From Desulfuromonadales bacterium (lineage in GTDB: Bacteria; Desulfobacterota; Desulfuromonadia; Desulfuromonadales; BM103): a stretch of DNA of 37,294 nt. Positions 1 to 6,708 of this stretch are shown piece by piece; position 1 is the first letter of the stretch; every line of letters begins with the position of its first letter. The notes under the pieces are model-generated. The model saw only the letters and a list, made by a program, of their open reading frames with translations, had not been told where the DNA came from and made no database searches. Made by a program: the position numbers and the translations under genes. Location of the stretch: contig JAMONP010000043.1 in assembly GCA_027065695.1 (NCBI GenBank), positions 1-37,294 of the forward strand. Direction: 5' to 3'.

Positions 1-19
1 TCAACTATACAACCCTAAA

Positions 20-44
20 TAAAAAAGGCAAGCATTTTCTGCCT
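20..44 (-). terminator. Probable intrinsic terminator of the MshEN-receiver gene
   Basis: Read on the minus strand, arms AGGCA and TGCCT enclose a 9-nt loop and are followed by six T residues. It lies about 80 bases past the stop of the gene that ends at 126. The stem is only 5 bp, so strength is uncertain. Confidence 0.5.
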
Positions 45-57
45 GCCTGCCTGCCTG
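39..57. repeat. CTGC tetranucleotide tandem repeat
   Basis: About 4.75 tandem copies of CTGC (19 bp). It includes one arm of the terminator at 20-44, so slippage would duplicate or remove that arm rather than alter a protein. Confidence 0.8.
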
Positions 58-125
58 GGAAACTTCTAGGAGCCTGTCGAATCAACTGAGATCGAAGCGA
101 AAACCGGGTCTTTTGAGATCAGAGA

Positions 126-980
126 TTAGCGAGGAGGCGGGCTGTCACCATAAATAATACGCAGGGCACGCTTGGTTCTTGCCACCAGACGTATAGGATT
201 AATCGGCTTGGCGATAAAGTCAAAGTAGCCCATTTCAAGCAACTTGGCCTCTTCCTCTGCCGCCGACTTTGCAGAGAGGGCAATCACAGGAATATGTTTA
301 ATGGTGAGATTCCCCTGGATTGCGCGGAACATTTCGTTACCATCCATTCGCGGCATGACAGTATCAGAGATTATCAGGTGGGGTTTTTCCTGTAGGGCGA
401 CTTTAAGACCCTCTGCACCATTAGAAGCTTCAAGAAGGTCGAACCCTTCTCTTTTTAAAGCAGCCATTGCTGCGGAGCGCACCAGGTCCTGATCATCAAC
501 AACCAGAACGGTCCACCAAGACTCCGCATCGTGGGCCTGTTCAACAATTTTAAAGTAATGACGATTAACTGCAGAATGGATTTCCGAGGGAGTTGTAACA
601 CAAGGGTTAATCCTCAAGCCGCACTTAAAAGATAGGTTATCGAGAGTCTCTATGTCGAGAGGGTTGACCATTGCCAGGAAGAGGGTCGTCCCCTCCTTCT
701 TCAGCGGGAACATCATCTTGTCCATCGCCGTGTCGCCATCGGTGAGAGCAAGCAGTTCCTGACTGAAAGTTGCCCTAGCTATATTGGTGACCGTTTTGAA
801 GCCAAACTGGCGAGCCAGGGCAGCAGCGATGTCACGCTCGGTGACCACCCCCATCTCCTCAAAGACCTCACCAAGACGACGACCAGTGCCCTTTTGTTTC
901 TCCAGAGCACGCACCAGCTGGTGCTCATTTACAACTTTGGCTTCAACCAATATCTCGCCAAAACGTTTGCGTTTAACCAT
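126..980 (-). CDS. MshEN (GspE N-terminal) domain fused to a response-regulator receiver domain
   Basis: A 284-residue protein. Residues about 1-145 resemble the N-terminal domain of type II secretion/pilus ATPases (MshEN/T2SSE_N: GEILVEAKVVNEHQLVRAL, then a second copy-like stretch around GRRLGEVFEEMGVV). In some relatives this domain binds cyclic di-GMP. Residues about 155-280 form a CheY-like receiver with the acidic VVDD pair, the phosphoacceptor Asp in LIISDTVMPRMDG and the Lys in FIAKPINP. There is no ATPase or DNA-binding domain, so it is probably a signalling adaptor. The ATG at 980 is preceded by GAGG about 5 bases upstream. It follows clpB by 81 bp on the same strand and could be co-transcribed. 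Target and partner kinase are unknown. Confidence 0.85.
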   Translation of the reverse strand: MVKRKRFGEILVEAKVVNEHQLVRALEKQKGTGRRLGEVFEEMGVVTERDIAAALARQFGFKTVTNIARATFSQELLALTDGDTAMDKMMFPLKKEGTTLFLAMVNPLDIETLDNLSFKCGLRINPCVTTPSEIHSAVNRHYFKIVEQAHDAESWWTVLVVDDQDLVRSAAMAALKREGFDLLEASNGAEGLKVALQEKPHLIISDTVMPRMDGNEMFRAIQGNLTIKHIPVIALSAKSAAEEEAKLLEMGYFDFIAKPINPIRLVARTKRALRIIYGDSPPPR

Positions 981-1061
981 ACAACCTCATGTGCTGAAGT
1001 TTTACCCCTCCCGAATCAGAACGGTCTATGATAACAACTTTTCTTTGAAAATCCAAGCATT

Positions 1062-3707
1062 TCAAGAAATTGCAGCGTTTTTGGCGTCTGTATGGGCAGG
1101 CACTTCAAAACTGACTACCAGTTCTTCATTGTTTTCATCAACCTTGATATGGCTCCCTTCATGGACTTCCGATGCAATCATGGCACGCCCGATCTTTGTC
1201 TCCAGATGATGTTGCAGATAACGTTTGAGTGGCCTGGCACCATAGACGGGATCGTAGGCTGCCCTGGCAATAAAGCTGCGTGCAGCTGGAGTCAGCAGAA
1301 GAGTAAAACCGCGGTCGGCCAAACGTTTATGCAGCTCGTCAACCAGAAGTTCGACGATTTGTTCCGTTTCGGTCAGAGTCAGAGGTTTGAACAAGATAAT
1401 ATCATCAACCCGATTAAGAAATTCCGGGCGAAAACCACTGCGCAGATCACGCATCACCAATTCGCGGGCCCCTTCTTTGATCACACCATCAGCGGTCACG
1501 CCTTCGAGAAGATGCAGGGAACCAATATTGGAGGTCATGATAACCACAGTATTTTTGAAATCTACCGTTCGTCCGTGACTATCGGTAATATGACCGTCGT
1601 CGAGAACTTGTAACAATACATTAAAAACATCTGGATGAGCCTTCTCAATTTCATCGAAAAGAACCACACTGTAAGGATGACGGCGAACAGCTTCAGAGAG
1701 TTGACCGCCTTCTTCAAAACCGACATAGCCGGGAGGTGCACCGATCAGGCGACTGACCGCATGTCTCTCCATATATTCCGACATATCGATGCGCACCATG
1801 TTGTCTTCACTGTCAAATAAGGCTTCAGCAAGGGTCCGTGCCAGTTCGGTCTTGCCGACCCCGGTGGGGCCCAGGAAGATGAACGAACCGATCGGCCGAC
1901 GCGGATCCTTAATCCCCGCCCGTGCACGAATCACAGCATCTGCAACCAACTGCACCGCCTCATCCTGACCGATCACACGCTGATGCAGAATCTGGTCTAG
2001 CTTGAGCAGTTTTTCTTTCTCGCCTTCGATCAAACGAGTCACGGGAATACCCGTCCATTTGGCCACGATATCGGCAATTTCGTCCTCAGTTACCTCTTCT
2101 CGCAGCAAGCGCGAACTTTCGCCAAATTCGTTGAGTTTCACTTCGGCGTCATCAAGTTGTTGCTCCAGTTCCGGCAAGCGCCCGTGTTTAAGCTCTGCGG
2201 CCAGGTTCAGGTCGTATTCCCGTTCGGCAACCTCAATCTGCTGGCGAACTTTTTCGATCTCCTCGCGCAAAGACTGGATTTTTTTGATATCCTCTTTTTC
2301 AGTATCCCATTGGGCCGTAAGAGTGTCTGCCTGGCAACGCAGGTCAGCCAACTCTTTGCGTAACTGTTCCAGTCGCGCCTTGCTCGGCTTGTCTTTCTCC
2401 TTTTTCAGTGCCGCTTCTTCGATCTCTAATTGCATCACTCGCCGCGTCGCTTCATCAAGTTCAGCAGGCGATGAATCAATTTCAGTTCTGATCATGGCAC
2501 AGGCCTCATCAATCAGATCAATCGCCTTATCCGGCAGAAAACGATCGGAGATATAACGATGACTCAGAGTGGCTGCAGCCACTAGCGAGTTATCCTGGAT
2601 ACGGACACCGTGATGAACTTCAAAACGTTCCTTGAGTCCACGCAGAATGCTGATGGTATCTTCAACCGTCGGTTGATCTACCAGAACCGGTTGAAAACGT
2701 CTCTCCAAAGCGGCATCTTTTTCGATATTCTGACGGTACTCATCGAGAGTGGTTGCACCAATACAGTGCAGCTCACCACGTGCCAACATCGGTTTCAGCA
2801 TATTGCCGGCGTCAATGGCCCCTTCCGCCTTACCTGCACCAACAATGGTGTGCAGTTCATCGATGAAGAGCAGAATCCGGCCGTCACTTTCACGAATCTC
2901 GTTGAGTACAGCCTTGAGTCGTTCCTCAAATTCACCCCGGAATTTGGCACCAGCTAGCAGGGATCCCATGTCGAGCGAAAAGATTGTCTTTTCCTTAAGA
3001 CCTTCCGGGACATCTCCCCTGACGATTCGTTGCGCCAGGCCTTCAACAATGGCTGTTTTGCCAACACCTGGCTCACCGATAAGAACCGGGTTATTCTTGG
3101 TTTTGCGCGAGAGGATGCGGATTACTCGACGAATCTCAGCATCCCTGCCAATCACCGGGTCAAGCTTACCCTTATGAACCTCTTTAACCAGATCGAGACC
3201 ATATTTCTCAAGGGCTTCGTAGGTGCCTTCAGGGTCGGCGCTGGTCACTCGTTGGTGGCCACGGATGGCAGTCAAGACCTGGAGCAACCTATCTCGAGTC
3301 AGATTAAACTGCTGGAAAATTTTGCCTAGTGCAGTTTTGCTACCTGCATCGGTCATCGCCAGGAGTAAATGCTCAACGCTGACAAAATCATCCTTGAGCT
3401 GCTTCGCTTCGGATTCAGCCTTCACCATCAGCTGATTGAAACGCTGGGTAACATAGATTTTGCCGGGTTCAACGCCAGGCCCCGAAACAGAGGTCAGACG
3501 TTGCAGCTCTGAACGAACAACCTCAATCAATTTGCCAGGATCAATATCAAGCCGTTGCACAAGGCGGGAGACAAGACCACCCTCCTGCTCGAGGAGAGCC
3601 AGCAGCAGGTGCTCGCCGTCAACTTCAACATGGCCGTAGCGAACCGCCAGGCTCTGAGCCGACTGAATTGCTTCCTGGGTTTTCTGGGTCATACGGTTCA
3701 TGTCCAT
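1062..3707 (-). CDS. clpB: ATP-dependent disaggregase ClpB (Hsp100)
   Basis: ClpB threads aggregated proteins through its hexameric pore and works with DnaK and small heat-shock proteins in the cytoplasm. The 881-residue product has the Clp N domain (about 1-150), NBD1 with Walker A GEPGVGKT (211-218), a long charged middle coiled coil (about 400-540) and NBD2 with Walker A GPTGVGKT (613-620). Length matches the family. An upstream in-frame ATG exists at 3734, but I chose ATG 3707 because GGAG sits 8 bases before it and the protein then begins MDMNRMTQ, a typical ClpB start. The 3734 codon falls inside an 18-bp palindrome. The gene follows two hsp20 genes on the same strand, which fits co-operation between small chaperones and disaggregase. 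Confidence 0.97.
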   Translation of the reverse strand: MDMNRMTQKTQEAIQSAQSLAVRYGHVEVDGEHLLLALLEQEGGLVSRLVQRLDIDPGKLIEVVRSELQRLTSVSGPGVEPGKIYVTQRFNQLMVKAESEAKQLKDDFVSVEHLLLAMTDAGSKTALGKIFQQFNLTRDRLLQVLTAIRGHQRVTSADPEGTYEALEKYGLDLVKEVHKGKLDPVIGRDAEIRRVIRILSRKTKNNPVLIGEPGVGKTAIVEGLAQRIVRGDVPEGLKEKTIFSLDMGSLLAGAKFRGEFEERLKAVLNEIRESDGRILLFIDELHTIVGAGKAEGAIDAGNMLKPMLARGELHCIGATTLDEYRQNIEKDAALERRFQPVLVDQPTVEDTISILRGLKERFEVHHGVRIQDNSLVAAATLSHRYISDRFLPDKAIDLIDEACAMIRTEIDSSPAELDEATRRVMQLEIEEAALKKEKDKPSKARLEQLRKELADLRCQADTLTAQWDTEKEDIKKIQSLREEIEKVRQQIEVAEREYDLNLAAELKHGRLPELEQQLDDAEVKLNEFGESSRLLREEVTEDEIADIVAKWTGIPVTRLIEGEKEKLLKLDQILHQRVIGQDEAVQLVADAVIRARAGIKDPRRPIGSFIFLGPTGVGKTELARTLAEALFDSEDNMVRIDMSEYMERHAVSRLIGAPPGYVGFEEGGQLSEAVRRHPYSVVLFDEIEKAHPDVFNVLLQVLDDGHITDSHGRTVDFKNTVVIMTSNIGSLHLLEGVTADGVIKEGARELVMRDLRSGFRPEFLNRVDDIILFKPLTLTETEQIVELLVDELHKRLADRGFTLLLTPAARSFIARAAYDPVYGARPLKRYLQHHLETKIGRAMIASEVHEGSHIKVDENNEELVVSFEVPAHTDAKNAAIS

Positions 3708-3728
3708 AAGAGTTCTCCATGTGTTTTT

Positions 3729-3771
3729 GTGCAATACGCCTGAAGTTTACCTTACTTCAGGCGTATTGCAC
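3729..3771 (-). repeat. Perfect 18-bp inverted repeat between hsp20 and clpB
   Basis: Arms 3729-3746 (GTGCAATACGCCTGAAGT) and 3754-3771 are perfectly complementary around a 7-base loop. It lies 21 bases upstream of the clpB start and 29 bases past the hsp20 stop. Neither strand has a T-run after the stem, so it is not a standard intrinsic terminator. It does not match the CIRCE element. It may be an operator, an mRNA processing or stability hairpin, or a leaky terminator. Confidence 0.9.
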
Positions 3772-3800
3772 CTTCTTAAATGCTTGTTTTCAGGTGCAGC

Positions 3801-4190
3801 TCAATGAACCGAAACCTCTATACGCTTAGGTTTGGCAGCCTCTGACTTAGGCAGGTTCAAGGTCAGAACTCCATGCTTGATCTCGGCGTGAGACTTTTCC
3901 GTATCCAGAGTGTCGGGCAACTGAAACTGACGCCGATATCCGGACATACTGAACTCTCTATACAGCAGGTCACCGGTATCAACCGGCGCACGACCTTCGA
4001 TAGTCAACAACCCTTCATCAATGCTGAGCTGCAGATTTTTACCATCAAGACCAGGCAGATCGGCAATCAAGGTCAGGCCATCTTCTGTTTCAAAAATGTC
4101 GACAGCGGGACAAACAAAATATTCATCAGTTGTTGTTTTGTCATCACTTTTAACCAGGCTTTCATTGTTGGTCAGATTGATTTCATTCAT
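3801..4190 (-). CDS. Small heat-shock protein, Hsp20/alpha-crystallin family (second copy)
   Basis: A 129-residue ATP-independent holdase. Residues about 28-125 form the alpha-crystallin domain: VDIFETEDGLTLIADLPG, then DEGLLTIEGRA, a YRREFQ-like stretch (YRRQFQLP), and HGVLTLNLPK. The C-terminus PKRIEVSVH carries the I-x-V tail motif used for oligomer assembly. The short N-terminus is polar and Asn/Asp/Thr-rich, unlike the neighbouring Hsp20, so the two probably have different client or oligomer properties. It lies 59 bp downstream of the first hsp20 and upstream of clpB, in an apparent chaperone operon. Confidence 0.93.
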   Translation of the reverse strand: MNEINLTNNESLVKSDDKTTTDEYFVCPAVDIFETEDGLTLIADLPGLDGKNLQLSIDEGLLTIEGRAPVDTGDLLYREFSMSGYRRQFQLPDTLDTEKSHAEIKHGVLTLNLPKSEAAKPKRIEVSVH

Positions 4191-4249
4191 AACTGTCTCT
4201 CCTGTTTATGGCTGTTTTGTCTCTGTCACAGTGGCAAACCGTTTTAATT

Positions 4250-4702
4250 TCAGCGCACTTTGATGGCAATTTTCTTCGGTTTGTGCGCCTCAGCCTTCGG
4301 CAAGGTTACCCGCAAAAGCCCGTGCCGCGACTCTGCCTTGACCTTGTTTGCGTTGACTTCTGCAGGCAACTCCAGGGTTCTCATAAACGTGCCATGGCTG
4401 CGCTCACGGCGGTGCCAGGTGCGGCCATTCTTCTCATCTTCAACGCCAGGACGTGACCCCGAGATAGTCAGAGTATTACCAAGCATACTTATTTCCAGCT
4501 GCTTTGGATCGATTCCAGGCATTAAGGCTTCGACAAAGATATTTTCGTCATCCTCACGTAGATTTATGCTCGGATAATCTTTCATCACAGAACCATGACC
4601 TGTAAGTCGACCGAACTCACGGCCAAAACCGGTGCTGCGAAAAAGGTTATCAAGTTCACGCTGCAACTGACTCACCTCTCGGTTCAAGTTCCAGTAACGC
4701 AT
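4250..4702 (-). CDS. Small heat-shock protein, Hsp20/alpha-crystallin family (first copy)
   Basis: A 150-residue small heat-shock protein beginning MRYWNLNREVSQLQRELDNL, an amphipathic N-terminus common in bacterial Hsp20. The alpha-crystallin domain spans about 45-145 (INLREDDENIFVEALMPG; GNTLTISGSR; ERSHGTFMRTLELP; HGLLRVTLPKAE). The C-terminus KKIAIKVR has the I-x-I/V anchoring motif. ATG 4702 has a strong AAGGAGGA ribosome site 6-7 bases upstream. A -24/-12 promoter lies 84-98 bases upstream of the start. First gene of the apparent hsp20-hsp20-clpB unit. Confidence 0.95.
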   Translation of the reverse strand: MRYWNLNREVSQLQRELDNLFRSTGFGREFGRLTGHGSVMKDYPSINLREDDENIFVEALMPGIDPKQLEISMLGNTLTISGSRPGVEDEKNGRTWHRRERSHGTFMRTLELPAEVNANKVKAESRHGLLRVTLPKAEAHKPKKIAIKVR

Positions 4703-4785
4703 AATCAGTTCCTCCTTTTCCTTAATGTTTTGAGGTTGCCACTTTTCCGGGCCACCAATAACCCGGCGCTTGCATCTTATCTATA

Positions 4786-4800
4786 TCAAAGTGCGTGCCA
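4786..4800 (-). promoter_or_regulatory. Sigma-54 (-24/-12) promoter for the hsp20-hsp20-clpB unit
   Basis: On the minus strand the bases read TGGCACGCACTTTGA. The family consensus is TGGCACG-N4-TTGC. The -24 block is a full match, spacing between GG and the -12 G is the required 10 bases, and the only deviation is A for C at -12. The expected transcription start is near 4774, about 72 bases before the hsp20 ATG. The upstream gene encodes a sigma-54 activator. Confidence 0.8.
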
Positions 4801-4867
4801 AAAAATATACTGACAATAATTACTGTAATATCATTTAGTTACACGTTAAAGATTTGAAGCTCAGCAT

Positions 4868-4927
4868 ACTTGCGACGTTGCATGACAATGTTGCTGCAAC
4901 ACTTGCGACAGACACAACTGTCGCAAG
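4868..4927. promoter_or_regulatory. Candidate enhancer (upstream activator sites) for the sigma-54 activator
   Basis: CTTGCGACA (4902-4910) and TGTCGCAAG (4919-4927) form a perfect 9-bp inverted repeat with an 8-base spacer. A third half-site, TTGCGAC, occurs at 4870-4876, exactly 33 bp from the one at 4903-4909. A small palindrome GTTGCTGCAAC lies between at 4890-4900. The cluster sits about 80-140 bp upstream of the -12 element, the usual enhancer range. Confidence 0.7.
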
Positions 4928-4959
4928 CCGAAGGAGAAACCGGCAGACAAAGAAAGGGA

Positions 4960-6429
4960 TTACGAATCGAGGGAAGAACGGGTCAGGCCAAGCTTGTTCA
5001 GATAACGATAGAGAGTAGCGCGGTGGACACCAAGCAAACGCGCGACTGCAGCCAAGTTGCCGTTTGCCGCATTCCAGGCACGACGGATTGACTCTGCATC
5101 CAGGTTGACAGGTTGCGTTGTCCGACGGGTGGCTGGTCGCTCTGCCGTATCAGGAGCAACCAACGCCAGGTGCTCCGGGTGTGACAGCAAGAGATGTTCA
5201 CCAGCAAGGGGATAAGGTAGCGCAAGCGAAGCCGAGGCGTCGTCAAGACGATCAGGACTCCAGTCGCCAGGTGAGAAATGCTGACGTTCATGAACCCATT
5301 CACGAAAGGCTCTGGCACCTATAACTTCAGACTGGGTTTCAATAAATACCCGCTCAAGGACATTGCGCAGTTCACGAACATTACCCGGCCAGAGGTAGGC
5401 TTGCAGTAACGCCATAGCCTCAGTGGTCAAACGTTCTACATTGTGATTGTATTTGCGGCGAAAAATGCCGAGGAAATAATTGACCAGCAACGGGATATCA
5501 TCACTACGCTGTCGTAGTGACGGCAGGTGGATACGCAATACTGCCAGGCGATGATAGAGATCGACACGAAAACGTTCTTGTTGCACCGCCTGCTCCAACG
5601 GCACATTGGTCGCAGCCACAATCCGCACATCAATATTTATTGGCCTCTCGCTACCAACCCGTTCAAGTCGCCCTTCTTCTAGTACACGCAGCAATTTAGC
5701 CTGCGCCTGTTCGGGCATATCACCAATTTCATCGAGAAAAATCGTGCCATGATTCGCCCTTTCGAAACGCCCTTTATGAGTGCGAACAGCGCCGGTGAAA
5801 GCACCTTTTTCATGACCAAAGAGTTCCGACTCCAGGAGTTCCGGAGATATTGCTGAACAGTTGACAGCAACAAAAGCATGATTACAACGAGGGCTCTCCT
5901 TATGTAGCGCCTGAGCAACCAATTCTTTGCCACTACCTGTTTCACCGGTAATAACAACTGATGCATCGGTTGCGGCATAGAGACCTATTTTGCGAAAGAC
6001 CTCAAGCATACCTGGACTGCGGCCAATCAAACCATAGCGACTCACCGGTTCAGTCGGTTTTGCCGAACCGGTTGGCGGTAAGCGAAAACAGAAGCAAACC
6101 TGCCTCCAGCCTTCCGCACTGACACCGCCGGGGAATATATCTGCCAGCAATCGACACCCCTGTGCACCGAAGAAATCAACTGTCACTTCATGCAGTGGTT
6201 CAGCGCTGCTATCCGCCTCATCGGCAAGATAATCGAGTCCAGGAGAAACCTCTGTGAAGGTTTCCCGGAGATCACAACCCGACACCTCCAGACCAGCCAA
6301 CCCCAACCATTGTGACAGTTTGTGGGATATTTGCCGGACCATCCATGAGCCATCCGAGCTGATCGAAACCAGCAGATCTGGGGTACGTGAAGGAACTCGC
6401 TGCGTAATTATCAATTCAGATTCAGACAT
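4960..6429 (-). CDS. Sigma-54-dependent transcriptional activator (NtrC family, no receiver domain)
   Basis: A 489-residue enhancer-binding protein. Residues about 1-125 form a PAS-like sensory region (SISSDGSWMVRQISHKLSQWLGL). The AAA+ core at about 130-370 has Walker A GETGSGKE (162-169), the sigma-54 contact loop GAFTGA (209-214) and Walker B GTIFLDEIGD (228-237). The C-terminus, about 445-485, is a Fis-type helix-turn-helix (NLAAVARLLGVHRATLYRYLNKLGL). With no receiver domain, it is probably switched by the PAS-like domain. The gene ends 33 bp before a cluster of palindromic sites that precede a sigma-54 promoter for hsp20, so it probably activates the chaperone genes in cis. I do not recognise a characterised orthologue. 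Confidence 0.93.
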   Translation of the reverse strand: MSESELIITQRVPSRTPDLLVSISSDGSWMVRQISHKLSQWLGLAGLEVSGCDLRETFTEVSPGLDYLADEADSSAEPLHEVTVDFFGAQGCRLLADIFPGGVSAEGWRQVCFCFRLPPTGSAKPTEPVSRYGLIGRSPGMLEVFRKIGLYAATDASVVITGETGSGKELVAQALHKESPRCNHAFVAVNCSAISPELLESELFGHEKGAFTGAVRTHKGRFERANHGTIFLDEIGDMPEQAQAKLLRVLEEGRLERVGSERPINIDVRIVAATNVPLEQAVQQERFRVDLYHRLAVLRIHLPSLRQRSDDIPLLVNYFLGIFRRKYNHNVERLTTEAMALLQAYLWPGNVRELRNVLERVFIETQSEVIGARAFREWVHERQHFSPGDWSPDRLDDASASLALPYPLAGEHLLLSHPEHLALVAPDTAERPATRRTTQPVNLDAESIRRAWNAANGNLAAVARLLGVHRATLYRYLNKLGLTRSSLDS

Positions 6430-6466
6430 GGTCTTCTATCTACTATTCAAACGGGTTAAGAATTTC

Positions 6467-6495
6467 AATGTAACGACTATACAGGATCATTTCAA
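6467..6495 (-). promoter_or_regulatory. Putative sigma-70 promoter of the activator gene
   Basis: On the minus strand TTGAAA (6490-6495), a 17-base spacer, then TACATT (6467-6472). It lies about 38 bases upstream of the ATG at 6429. It was found by eye only. Confidence 0.45.
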
Positions 6496-6691
6496 GAATT
6501 ACTCGGCAAACAAGCCACATGTCAAGGTTGAGGCAAGAGGCTATTTAAACGTGCAGAAGGTTCATAGCCTGTGACAAACAAAGTTAATCCCATCTTTATC
6601 TGCCATAAAAACCGTACCCCCACCCCTCACCCGCGAGTGCAACGAGCAGGGGGGGCTTAATGAAAAGCTTTCCTCAACAACCCGACGTCGT
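6496..6691. other. Intergenic region between divergent activator and dinG genes
   Basis: The gap between the two starts is 279 bp (6430-6708). Apart from the activator promoter and a TATAAT box close to dinG, I see only a C-rich run (about 6615-6630) opposite a G-rich run (about 6649-6656), which could fold loosely. No gene is recognisable here. Confidence 0.4.
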
Positions 6692-6697
6692 TATAAT
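6692..6697 (+). promoter_or_regulatory. TATAAT -10 box very close to the dinG start
   Basis: A perfect TATAAT ends 11 bases before the ATG at 6709. The matching -35 position holds only a weak TTTCCT. If used, transcription would begin around 6704 and give an almost leaderless mRNA. No clear Shine-Dalgarno sequence precedes the ATG. Confidence 0.35.
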
Positions 6698-6708
6698 GCC
6701 CGGCAATC

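Noticed and set aside
2002-2556. Long antisense reading frames within clpB
   Set aside because: They overlap the conserved ClpB frame, are rich in Ser/Arg from codon complementarity, and have no family features.
4703-4774. RNA thermometer in the hsp20 leader
   Set aside because: Only a 4-bp CCTC/GAGG pairing masks the ribosome site. It does not resemble ROSE or fourU elements.
6254-6574. 106-residue plus-strand frame across the activator start
   Set aside because: It overlaps the N-terminus of the activator and its promoter and shows no recognisable domain.
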